Shown one piece after another: positions 34,299 through 41,660 of a DNA stretch of 64,000 nt (position 1 is the stretch's first letter; the number at the start of each line of letters is the position of its first letter). Position numbers and translations under genes: made by a program. This DNA is from JBFLVU01 sp964589625. Its GTDB lineage: Bacteria; Acidobacteriota; UBA4820; DSQY01. The notes under the pieces were generated by a model. It was not told the DNA's origin, made no database searches, and worked only from the letters and a program-made list of their open reading frames with translations. The DNA lies in assembly GCA_964589625.1 (NCBI GenBank), contig CAZPSH010000004.1, forward strand, positions 1 through 64,000, given 5' to 3'.

Positions 34299-34998
34299 GG
34301 CACGTCTCCCGCGCGGTCCGGCCCACGAGCAGGTCCGGCCGCTTCTTCCGAGTGGTCTCGATGGCCTGATCGAGGCGCCATCTCCGGATGGCCTCGTGGT
34401 TCCCCGAGAGCAGGATTTCCGGTACCGCCCAACCCCGGAACTCGGCCGGGCGGGTATAGTGCGGATACTCAAGCAGGTCTCTTCGGAAGGACTCCTCCTC
34501 CGTGGAGGCCTCGTCCCCAAGCGCGCCGGGGAGAAGCCGGACGACCGCGTCGAGAACGACGGCGGCGGCTGGCTCCCCGCCCGAGAGGACGTAATCCCCG
34601 ATGGACACCTCCCGGTCCACGAGGTGGTCCACGACCCTCTGGTCCAGGCCCTCGTACCGGCCGCACAAGAGCCCGAGACGGGGCAGGAGGGAAAACTCCT
34701 CCGCGAGGGACTGGGTGAAGCGCTCCCCTTTGGGGGACAGGTAGACCAACGGCATCTCCCCTTCCGCATCGGCCCGCAGGGCCTCCACGGCGGCAAAGAC
34801 GGGCTCGGGCTTCAGCACCATTCCCGGACCTCCGCCGAAGGGCGAATCGTCCACGGTCCGGTGCCGGTCGGAAGCGTGATCGCGGAAGTTGTGCAGGCGG
34901 ACGTCCACCACACCCGCCGCCCGGGCCCTCTTCACGATCGAGTGCGCGAGGAACCCCTCGAGCATCTCGGGAAAAAGAGTCAGCACGTCAATCCGCAT
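34291..34998 (-). CDS. trmD: tRNA (guanine-N1-)-methyltransferase
   Basis: SPOUT-class enzyme making m1G37 in tRNAs with G36, preventing +1 frameshifting. The 235-aa protein shows MRIDVLTLFPEML, DDSPFGGGPGMVLKPEP, LCGRYEGLDQRV (knot) and GDYVLSGGEPAA, in canonical order. The start overlaps the rimM stop by 11 nt and the stop overlaps rplS by 8 nt. The tRNA-Pro(CGG) at 57 kb is a typical substrate. Confidence 0.97.
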   Translation of the reverse strand: MRIDVLTLFPEMLEGFLAHSIVKRARAAGVVDVRLHNFRDHASDRHRTVDDSPFGGGPGMVLKPEPVFAAVEALRADAEGEMPLVYLSPKGERFTQSLAEEFSLLPRLGLLCGRYEGLDQRVVDHLVDREVSIGDYVLSGGEPAAAVVLDAVVRLLPGALGDEASTEEESFRRDLLEYPHYTRPAEFRGWAVPEILLSGNHEAIRRWRLDQAIETTRKKRPDLLVGRTARETCHE

Positions 34999-35518
34999 CG
35001 CTTCCTTCCTCGAGCCCCGGGTAGCCGTCGGGCAGGTCCACCCTGACCGCTCCGGCCTCCCGGTCCACCACAACCCCGAGCCCTTTCACGGCCGGGATTT
35101 CGATCTCGCCCGAGTCGCCCCGCGCCCGGATCATCCAGTAGGCCTTCCCCTCCTCCATCCCGACGACGGTCCCGATCCTGCCCCTACGGGCATCCGTGAC
35201 GGGAAGCCCCACCACCTCGTCGGTGAAGAAGGCGTCCGGGTCATCGGGAGCGACCGCCTCCTCCGGAAGGAAAACCTCCAGCCCCCGGAGCCTTTCGGCC
35301 TCCTCCGGCGTCGTCACGCCGTCGAGGGATAGAACGGACCCCTTGGCGTAGGTGAAGAACTCCCTGAGGGACCAAGTCCGTGCGCCCTCCGCCGAGGCGC
35401 CGATCCACACGAGATCCCCGGCGGGCCTCTCCCCCAACCCGTCGCGGTACGGTTCGACCCACATCTGACCCCGCACCCCGCGGGGGCCCTTCACGCGGGC
35501 AACGGCAACGAGTCTCAT
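34988..35518 (-). CDS. rimM: Ribosome maturation factor RimM
   Basis: 176-aa 16S rRNA processing factor that binds S19. RVKGPRGVRGQMWVEPYRD at the N-terminus and a C-terminal PRC barrel (about residues 95-168, FFTDEVVGLPVTD and IPAVKGLGVVVDRE) are visible. The end overlaps trmD. It is preceded by rpsP with 76 nt between them. The KH-domain gene often found between rpsP and rimM is absent. Confidence 0.93.
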   Translation of the reverse strand: MRLVAVARVKGPRGVRGQMWVEPYRDGLGERPAGDLVWIGASAEGARTWSLREFFTYAKGSVLSLDGVTTPEEAERLRGLEVFLPEEAVAPDDPDAFFTDEVVGLPVTDARRGRIGTVVGMEEGKAYWMIRARGDSGEIEIPAVKGLGVVVDREAGAVRVDLPDGYPGLEEGSDAD

Positions 35519-35594
35519 CGGAGTGAGGAGTGCCGGCGGCGGCCGAGGGCGGAACCCCGATGGCGCGGAGGGGGTCCCGGCGCCGGGAGCGGGG

Positions 35595-35843
35595 TCAGAC
35601 CTGGGCGCTCTTCCGCGTGATGGCGATGAGCCGTGCCACTTGGGCCGAGGGCCTCGCTCCCCGGGCCAGCCAGTAGTCCACGCGCTGGAGGTCCACCTTC
35701 AGCTCGGAGGGGTCCGGCAGGGGGTCGTAGTGACCGACTTCATCCACATTTTTCCCCCCCGGCCGGTTGCGGCTGTCCGAAACCACGAGCCGGTAGTAGG
35801 GGCGGTGCTTCCTTCCGATCCTCTTCAAGCGAATGGCCAGCAA
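35595..35843 (-). CDS. rpsP: 30S ribosomal protein S16, TTG start
   Basis: 82-aa S16 (MLAIRLKRIGRKHRPYYRLV, SRNRPGGKNVDEVGHYDP, DYWLARGARPSAQVA). No ATG fits the known start; TTG at 35843 with GAGGAGG 5 nt upstream does. A further in-frame ATG upstream would add a non-conserved leader overlapping the ribosome-binding site. It is the first gene of the operon and has its own strong promoter. Confidence 0.94.
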   Translation of the reverse strand: MLAIRLKRIGRKHRPYYRLVVSDSRNRPGGKNVDEVGHYDPLPDPSELKVDLQRVDYWLARGARPSAQVARLIAITRKSAQV

Positions 35844-35859
35844 TGGCGCCTCCTCGACG

Positions 35860-35875
35860 GCGCGCACCCGCGCGC
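35860..35875 (-). promoter_or_regulatory. Leader hairpin before rpsP
   Basis: Inverted repeat GCGCGC / GCGCGC with an ACCC/GGGT loop lies in the short leader between the promoter and the TTG start. It may affect translation of S16; no known r-protein leader consensus is recognised. Confidence 0.4.
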
Positions 35876-35883
35876 AACTGCTA

Positions 35884-35913
35884 ATATTACGGGATTTTGG
35901 CCTTATCTGTCAA
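35884..35913 (-). promoter_or_regulatory. Promoter of the rpsP operon
   Basis: Minus-strand TTGACA (35913-35908), 18-nt spacer, TAATAT (35889-35884). The AT-rich stretch stands out from the GC-rich surroundings, and the predicted start point leaves a leader of about 35 nt. Confidence 0.7.
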
Positions 35914-35976
35914 GACGAAAGAGGGGAAGCGGACCGGCGCCCGCTCCTCCGACGTTCGATTCTGCCTTCGCGAGCC

Positions 35977-38064
35977 CTATTCTTCCTCGGCGGCCTTCTT
36001 GGCCTCCTCCACGATCTTCTGCTGGATCATGGCGGGGACCTCCTCGTACTGGGAGAATTCCATGGCGAAGGTCCCGCGGTCCGCCGTGAGGGACTTCAGG
36101 GTCGATGCGTAGGTCAGCATCTCGGAGAGCGGCACCTGGGCCTTGATGACCTGGTTTCCGCCCTTCTGGTTCATGCCGAGGATGCGGCCCCTCCGGCTGT
36201 TCAGGTCCCCCATGACGTCGCCCATGCACTCCTCGGGGACCACCACCTCCACCCCCATGACCGGCTCTAGGAGCGTCGGCCGGCACTTCTCCATGGCTTC
36301 CTTGAATCCCATGTGCGCCGCGATCTTGAAGGCCATTTCGGAGGAGTCAACGGGATGGAACCCTCCGTCGAAGAGGGTGATGCGCAGATCCACGACGGGA
36401 TAGCCGGCCACGACGCCCCTCTCCAGGGATTCGACCATCCCTTTCTCCACGGCCGGGATGAAATTCCGGGGGACGGCACCGCCGAAGATCTCGTCCTTGA
36501 ACTCGAACCCGCCACCCCGGGTCAGGGGCTCCATGCGGATGTGAATGTCCGCGAACTGCCCGTGGCCGCCGGTCTGCTTCTTGTGGCGGGCGTGGACTTC
36601 GGCCTTGCCCTTGATCGTCTCCTTGTAGGGGACCTTGGGCTGCTTGATGTTCATCTCCACACCGTAGCGGCGCTGGACGCGGGCGGCCACCACCTCCACG
36701 TGCTGGCTCCCCGATCCGGAGACGAGCATTTCGTGAGTCTGGGGATCCCTGCCGACCTTGAGGTTGGGATCCTCCTCCACCATCCGCTGGAGGGCGGCCA
36801 TGATCTTGTCCTCGTCCCCGCGGCTCTTCGGTTCCACGGCAAAGGAAATGGCGGGGATGGGATAAGCGACGGGGGGGAAGACAAGGACGCGCTCCTTGGC
36901 GGCCAGGGTGTCCCCGGTAAAGGTGTCCTTGAGCTTCATCACGGCCCCGATGTCGCCAGCCGCGATCTCCTCGCACTTCACGTGTTCCTTGCCCTTCAGG
37001 TGAAAGAGGCCCGCCATGCGTTCCTGGCTGCCGCGGGACGCGTTCGTCAGGACGGAATCCCCGTTGACCTTGCCCGACACCACCCGGAAGATGGAAATAC
37101 GGCCCTGCTGGGGGTCCGAAATGGTCTTGAACACGAACAGGCTGGCGGGGGCGGCCGGATCGGCGGGCACCGTCTCAGGCTCCGCCCCTTCCTTCAGGGC
37201 CGCGGAGAAGAGGGGCCGCTCCGCGGCGGACGGGGCGAACTCCGTCAGGAAGTTGAGCACGTCGGCCACGCCCACGTTCCTGGCGGCGGAAAGGCAGAGA
37301 ACGGGGAAGATCTTGTCCTGGGCCACGCCGAGCCGCAGGGCCGCGGTGAGCTCCTCCGGCGTCAGGTCCCCCGCCTCGAAGTACTTCTCCATCAGTTTCT
37401 CGTCCAGTTCGGCGACCATCTCCACCAGCTCCGAGCGCCGGCGAGCGGCCTCCTCCTGGAGGGTGGCGGGAACTTCCTCTTCCATGTACTGACCGGATTC
37501 GTCCCCGGCATAACGGTGGAGCTTCCCGTGGATGAGGTCCACGACCCCCTCGAAGTTCTTCTCCTCCCCCAGGGGAAGAAACACGGGAACGGCGAGGCGG
37601 CCGAAGTTTTCGTGGATGGATTTCAGGGCGCGCTCGAAGGAGGCGTTTTCCCTATCCATTTTGTTGACCGCCAGAATCCTGGGCACGCCGAATTCCTCCG
37701 CGTATTCCCAGGCCTTGTTGGTCATGACCTCCACGCCAGAAACCGCGCTCACGAGCAGGACCGCCGCATCCGACACCCGGATGGGCCCCCGGGCGTCGGC
37801 GATGAAGTTGCCGTATCCGGGGGTATCGAAGACGTTGATCTTGCACTTGTTCCATTCGGCGAAGGCGAGGCTCGTGGAGACGGAGAACTTCTTTTCGATC
37901 TCGTCCGGCTCGAAGTCCGTGGGAGCCGTTCCCTCGTCCACTTTTCCGAAGCGGTTCATGGCCTTCGCCGTATAAAGAAGGGCCGACGCGAGGCTGGTCT
38001 TCCCGGTGCCGCCGTGGCCGAGAAGCGTGACGTTCCGAATCTCCTGCGGTCCGTAGACTTTCAT
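35977..38064 (-). CDS. Elongation factor G-like GTPase (FusA2/EF-G2 type)
   Basis: 695-aa translational GTPase. G1 is GHGGTGKTS (residues 16-24, where true EF-G has AHIDAGKTT), G3 is DTPGY, G4 is NKMD. The switch region lacks the usual RGITI, having FSVSTSLAFAEW, which is typical of the EF-G-like paralogues and not of the primary elongation factor. Domains II to V follow, with HARHKKQTGGHGQFADI for domain IV. The cellular role of this paralogue is uncertain. It has its own promoter and stands apart from str-operon genes. Confidence 0.88.
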   Translation of the reverse strand: MKVYGPQEIRNVTLLGHGGTGKTSLASALLYTAKAMNRFGKVDEGTAPTDFEPDEIEKKFSVSTSLAFAEWNKCKINVFDTPGYGNFIADARGPIRVSDAAVLLVSAVSGVEVMTNKAWEYAEEFGVPRILAVNKMDRENASFERALKSIHENFGRLAVPVFLPLGEEKNFEGVVDLIHGKLHRYAGDESGQYMEEEVPATLQEEAARRRSELVEMVAELDEKLMEKYFEAGDLTPEELTAALRLGVAQDKIFPVLCLSAARNVGVADVLNFLTEFAPSAAERPLFSAALKEGAEPETVPADPAAPASLFVFKTISDPQQGRISIFRVVSGKVNGDSVLTNASRGSQERMAGLFHLKGKEHVKCEEIAAGDIGAVMKLKDTFTGDTLAAKERVLVFPPVAYPIPAISFAVEPKSRGDEDKIMAALQRMVEEDPNLKVGRDPQTHEMLVSGSGSQHVEVVAARVQRRYGVEMNIKQPKVPYKETIKGKAEVHARHKKQTGGHGQFADIHIRMEPLTRGGGFEFKDEIFGGAVPRNFIPAVEKGMVESLERGVVAGYPVVDLRITLFDGGFHPVDSSEMAFKIAAHMGFKEAMEKCRPTLLEPVMGVEVVVPEECMGDVMGDLNSRRGRILGMNQKGGNQVIKAQVPLSEMLTYASTLKSLTADRGTFAMEFSQYEEVPAMIQQKIVEEAKKAAEEE

Positions 38065-38112
38065 AACCCCTCCTGTTCAGGGACTCAGCGTTCCGGGGCG
38101 ATACAGTGAGTC

Positions 38113-38142
38113 AGTTTAGCGGCCCGCCGTCCCCGGCGTCAA
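38113..38142 (-). promoter_or_regulatory. Promoter of the EF-G-like gene
   Basis: Minus-strand TTGACG (38142-38137), 18-nt spacer, TAAACT (38118-38113), about 50 nt before the ATG, which is preceded by AGGAGGGG. Confidence 0.55.
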
Positions 38143-38243
38143 GTCTCGCGTACTCACGGCGCAAGGCGGTGGGGCAAGGGTTTTGGGGGGGGCGGGGCCC
38201 TTCCGGTCCTTCCTGGTGCCGCCGGGAACCGGAGGGGACCGGT

Positions 38244-38990
38244 CTAGCCCTCCGCTTTTTGGAGCTCTTCCTCCACCTTGCGAAAGACCCGGTAGAGGTT
38301 GGCGTGCTCCCGCTGGCCCTGGAGGAGGATGCGGTCCAGCTTCTTGACGTCCTTTTTCGAGACCGTGAGGTTCGCCCCGAGGATGAAGGCCGACCGGGTG
38401 TCCATGGTGGAGAGGTCCACCGAGACGAAGGCCACATACATGCTGCGTCGCACCTCGGGCGGGAGGGCGTTGATGGACTGCAGAATGGCGAATCCGCCTT
38501 CGGGATCGTCGCCGTAACAGTTATCCACGGTCACGAGGTCATACTGTTTCCGCCCGAGGGCCTCGAGGGCCGCCGCCTTGGAGGCCGCAAGGTCCACGGC
38601 GTACCCCTGTCGCTCGAGGATCTCGGAGATGGCGACCTGGAAGAGGGCCTCGTCCTCGCAGACGAGCGCCGTTTTCTGCCCGTCGTCCCCGAACTCTGCC
38701 TCGTCCTCGGGGCCAAAGGATCCGGAAGCGACTCCCAGGTGCCTGAGGACGTCGGCCGCGACCTCCCGGCGCAGGCGATCCCAGGCAAGCGTTCCGGGCC
38801 GCAGGCCGTTCCCCTCCTCCGGAGGGTCCTTTCGGGCCGGGGTCGGCCGTTCGAAGGGCGGGGGGGAGCCCTCCAACGCCACGGAAATCCGGCCCCCACA
38901 GGCGGGGCACTTCAGCGCCACCGGCCGAGCGGGGAGTTTGGCCTCGTCCACCTGGAAGGACTTCCCGCAATCGGGACACGTGATCGTCAC
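38244..38990 (-). CDS. Zinc-ribbon plus receiver-domain protein
   Basis: 248-aa protein. Residues 1-37 form an MJ0042-type zinc ribbon (CPDCGKSFQVDEAKL...CPACGG). A Pro-rich linker follows, then a receiver domain (about residues 108-235) starting ALVCEDEALFQVAI, with acidic residues in CEDE, a putative phospho-acceptor in LVTVDNCYGDDPEGG, and FVSVD/SKKD for the Thr/Lys positions. No output domain follows. It is 17 nt downstream of the PilT gene, suggesting a regulator of pilus retraction; this is inferred from position only. Confidence 0.8.
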   Translation of the reverse strand: MTITCPDCGKSFQVDEAKLPARPVALKCPACGGRISVALEGSPPPFERPTPARKDPPEEGNGLRPGTLAWDRLRREVAADVLRHLGVASGSFGPEDEAEFGDDGQKTALVCEDEALFQVAISEILERQGYAVDLAASKAAALEALGRKQYDLVTVDNCYGDDPEGGFAILQSINALPPEVRRSMYVAFVSVDLSTMDTRSAFILGANLTVSKKDVKKLDRILLQGQREHANLYRVFRKVEEELQKAEG

Positions 38991-39007
38991 GGCGCTCTCC
39001 CCTCCCG

Positions 39008-40273
39008 CTATTCCATGAGGTCTTTGATGTCCACGTCCAACGCGGCCAGGTCCAGCAGCGGGGCCGCCGGTTCCGGGTCAGGAGGCCTCTTTGCCGGAGG
39101 CCTGGGCTCCACCGCCGGCGCCGCGGCGACCCTTCCCCCCGGGACGGGTCTCTGGGCGGCCTTGGCCTCTCCCCCCGTTGCCGCGATCCCGGACATCCTG
39201 AGCGCCAGGTTGGCCGCGTTGGTTGCGTAGGAAAGCGCCATTTCCCGGGTTACGGCTCCCTCTTTCCAGAGCCGTTCCAACTCGTTGTCGAACGTTTGCA
39301 TCCCGTCGAGGAACCCGTCGTTCATCGCATCCACGAGGCTCTTGCCTTCGCTCTCGCCCTTCTGGATGTACTCGCGGGTTCGCTCGCTGGACCGCAGAAT
39401 CTCGCACACCGCCAATCGCCCCGTCCCGTCCGCCCGGGGGATGAGCCGTTGGGAGATGATCCACTTGAACGTCTGGCCGAAGCGCGTGCGGATCTGCTGC
39501 TCCTCGTTCTTCGGGAAAAGTCCGATGATCCGGTCCACAGTCTTGCTGGCGTCGATGGTGTGGAGCGTGGAGAGAACGAGGTGCCCGGTCTCCGCCGCCT
39601 CTAGGGCGATCTCGGTGGTCTCCACGTCCCGCATCTCTCCCACGAGAATCACCTTGGGCGCCTGGCGGAGGGCCGCGCGGAGGGCGAGGGCGAAGGTCGG
39701 CACGTCGGCGCCCAGCTCGCGCTGGTTGATGGTGGACTTCTTGTGGCGGTGAAGGTATTCGATGGGATCCTCGATGGTTACGATGTGAAAGGCCTTGTCC
39801 ATGTTGATCTTGTTGATGATGGCCGCGAGTGTCGTGGACTTTCCGTTTCCGGTGGGGCCCGTAACGAGGACGATTCCGTTGCGCTCCTCGGCCACTCGGT
39901 TGATCTGGTCCGGCAGGCCTAGCTCCTCCACCGTGGGGACCCCGCTGGGGATAACCCTCAGGACGATGCTGTAGGTACCCCTCTGGGAGAAGACGTTGAC
40001 GCGGAAGCGGGTCTTGCCCGGGATGGAGTAGGAGAGGTCCGCCGATCCCTGCTTGAGAAGCTTCCGGATGAGGTTCCGGTCGTTGCGCATGAGGTGCAGC
40101 GCGATCTGCTCCGTCTGGTAGGGGGAGAGTTTCCCGAGCCCCTTGATGGGGACCTCTACGAGCTGGCCGTTCACCTCGACCTGGGGGGACCGTCCTACGG
40201 AGAAATTCAGATCGCTGACCTGCGGCGAAAAGGAGAGCAGAAACTCGAACAGGGCGTCCATTTGGCCGGTCAC
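39008..40273 (-). CDS. pilT: Type IV pilus retraction ATPase PilT-like
   Basis: 421-aa secretion-superfamily hexameric ATPase powering pilus retraction (twitching). It shows the N-terminal PAS-like fold, Walker A GPTGNGKSTT, Asp box VTIEDPIEYLH, Walker B LVGEMRDVETTEIALEAAETGHLV, and HTIDASKTVDRIIGLFP. The C-terminal 80 residues are Pro/Ala-rich and longer than in typical PilT. The start may be the second Met (MDALFEFL). No other pil genes are in the window. Confidence 0.92.
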   Translation of the reverse strand: MTGQMDALFEFLLSFSPQVSDLNFSVGRSPQVEVNGQLVEVPIKGLGKLSPYQTEQIALHLMRNDRNLIRKLLKQGSADLSYSIPGKTRFRVNVFSQRGTYSIVLRVIPSGVPTVEELGLPDQINRVAEERNGIVLVTGPTGNGKSTTLAAIINKINMDKAFHIVTIEDPIEYLHRHKKSTINQRELGADVPTFALALRAALRQAPKVILVGEMRDVETTEIALEAAETGHLVLSTLHTIDASKTVDRIIGLFPKNEEQQIRTRFGQTFKWIISQRLIPRADGTGRLAVCEILRSSERTREYIQKGESEGKSLVDAMNDGFLDGMQTFDNELERLWKEGAVTREMALSYATNAANLALRMSGIAATGGEAKAAQRPVPGGRVAAAPAVEPRPPAKRPPDPEPAAPLLDLAALDVDIKDLME

Positions 40274-40373
40274 GGAACCCTCCCGCGGCGGCCTCTGCGG
40301 AATCGCCGCAGGCCTAGGATGGACCAGCCGGCGCCCCGATGCAACCGGCCTGCAGGCCCGTCCCCGCGGGGCC

Positions 40374-40718
40374 TTACACCCGGCTGCCCTCCCACCACCT
40401 CTCTCTGAGGAACCGGTAGGCGCTTCGGTTGGCCACCAGGTGCGCCTCCACGGACCTCAGCACCCTTTTCTCGACGAGCCCGTTCTCCCTCAGGGTTCGG
40501 CCCGTATCCAGCTCGTCCACCATGAGGTCCGAGAGTCCCAATACGGGGGCCAGTTCGGCGGAGGAAAGCAGGCGAATGACCCGGACCCATTCCCCCGTCT
40601 CGCCGAAAATCCGCTCCACGGTGCGTGGGTACTTGGTGGCCACGCGGAGAGGCTTCTCGCGGGGCGGGTCCTCCCAGCCCCTACCGAGAGGGAGGAGAGC
40701 GGTGGGGCACAACTGCAT
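40374..40718 (-). pseudogene. Truncated ATP phosphoribosyltransferase (hisG) remnant
   Basis: 114 codons in which residues about 28-108 match the middle and C-terminal part of the short HisG catalytic domain: LRVATKYPRTVERIF, LLSSAELAPVLGLSDLMVDELDTGRTLRENGLVE and ANRSAYRFL. The first 100 or so residues expected of HisG are missing; an in-frame TGA lies 10 codons upstream of the ATG. No other his gene is nearby. It is either a decaying remnant or a domain fragment with another use; the former is more likely. Confidence 0.7.
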
Positions 40719-40841
40719 GGTATGCTGCGGCTTCGGCCTCGCGGCTCACCCATCCCCACTGCGAAGGAGCCCGCTGTATCGTGTCAACTTGTACCGGCGT
40801 CGGAGCAGTAAAAGGACTTGGCTATCCTGGGCCAAGGAACC

Positions 40842-40870
40842 TTGACAAGCGCGCGGGGGGCTCCCATGTT
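40842..40870 (+). promoter_or_regulatory. Possible ferredoxin promoter
   Basis: TTGACA (40842-40847), 17-nt spacer, CATGTT (40865-40870, 3 of 6 to consensus), about 20 nt before the ferredoxin ATG. Confidence 0.4.
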
Positions 40871-40891
40871 GGGGGGGAAACGGAGGCGCGG

Positions 40892-41071
40892 ATGTACACG
40901 GTGAAGGTGGATTACAACGAGTGCGAGGACAACCGGATGTGCCTGGAGGTATGCCCCGAGGACGTCTTCGAGGTCGTGAATTCGGTCATCAAGGTCGTGC
41001 GCGAGGAGAGCTGCACGGGCTGTAACCTCTGCGTGGAGAACTGCCCCCAGGGCGCCATCTCCGTGGATTGA
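40892..41071 (+). CDS. Small ferredoxin with one atypical cluster site
   Basis: 59-aa two-cluster ferredoxin (MYTVKVDYNECEDNRMCLEVCP...). The second site CTGCNLCVENCP is a complete 4Fe-4S motif. The first is C-x5-C-x3-CP, where the middle Cys of CxxCxxC is Asn (CEDNRMC), as in 3Fe-4S or labile cluster sites of 7Fe ferredoxins. Electron partner unknown. GGAGG lies 6 nt before the ATG. It stands alone, divergent from the hisG remnant and convergent with rfaE2. Confidence 0.88.
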   Translation: MYTVKVDYNECEDNRMCLEVCPEDVFEVVNSVIKVVREESCTGCNLCVENCPQGAISVD

Positions 41072-41115
41072 GGGAACAGGGTCTCAGCGGCCCTTCTCCC
41101 CGGCTCCGCGCCTCC

Positions 41116-41166
41116 CGTCTCTCGTCTCCCATTTCACGTCTGCCGTCTCACGTCTCCCATCTCGCG
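41116..41166. repeat. Short irregular GA/TC-rich repeats
   Basis: Copies of (C)GTCTCCCAT(C/T)TC and CGTCTCxCGTCTC are strung between the ferredoxin stop and the last codons of rfaE2. They extend into that coding region: the final RWET codons are made of the repeat. Confidence 0.5.
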
Positions 41167-41660
41167 ATTCTCTCCAGGATCTCCGTCGTCGCGTGGTCCT
41201 TGGGATCGCCCACGATGGCAACCCGGCCGCCGTGGGCACGGACGGCTTCCCGTTCGGGAACGGTCTCGGCCGTGTAGTCGGTCCCCTTGCAGTGAACGTC
41301 GGGTTCCAGGGCCTCGATGAGGGGGACCACCGTGTCCTCCGGAAAGACGGTCACGTAATCCACACAGGCCAGGGAAGCCACGATCTCGGCCCGGTCCGCC
41401 TCGCCCTGCAGAGGCCGGCCCTCGCCCTTGAGGCGGCGGACGGAGGCGTCGGCGTTCACCGCCACCAGGAGTAGGTCGGCCTCGGCCTTGGCTCCCTGCA
41501 GGTAGCGCACGTGGCCCACGTGGAGGAGGTCGAAGCACCCGTTGGCGAGGGCCAGGGTCTTGCCCGAGCGGCCGGCGCGCGACAGGAGGGCCTCCGCCTC
41601 CTTGCGCGTCAACACCTTCCCGGCGACGGTTTCGGGAAAGCCGGGCCCGGGCGCCTCCAT
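41148..41660 (-). CDS. rfaE2: D-glycero-beta-D-manno-heptose 1-phosphate adenylyltransferase
   Basis: 170-aa nucleotidyltransferase forming ADP-heptose for the LPS inner core. GCFDLLHVGHVRYL (residues 41-54) is the HxGH active site; LLVAVNADASVRRLKGEGRP and HCKGTDYTAETVPE are family blocks. Its start shares one base with the rfaE1 stop (TAATG), so the two halves of HldE are separate but coupled genes here. The C-terminal codons run into simple repeats. Confidence 0.93.
   Translation of the reverse strand: MEAPGPGFPETVAGKVLTRKEAEALLSRAGRSGKTLALANGCFDLLHVGHVRYLQGAKAEADLLLVAVNADASVRRLKGEGRPLQGEADRAEIVASLACVDYVTVFPEDTVVPLIEALEPDVHCKGTDYTAETVPEREAVRAHGGRVAIVGDPKDHATTEILERIARWET

Noticed and set aside
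36313..38109. 598-codon frame opposite the EF-G-like gene
   Set aside because: Antisense of a well conserved GTPase; low-complexity Gly/His/Val composition.
40750..40820. TTGACA upstream of the hisG remnant on the minus strand
   Set aside because: No -10 hexamer at acceptable spacing.
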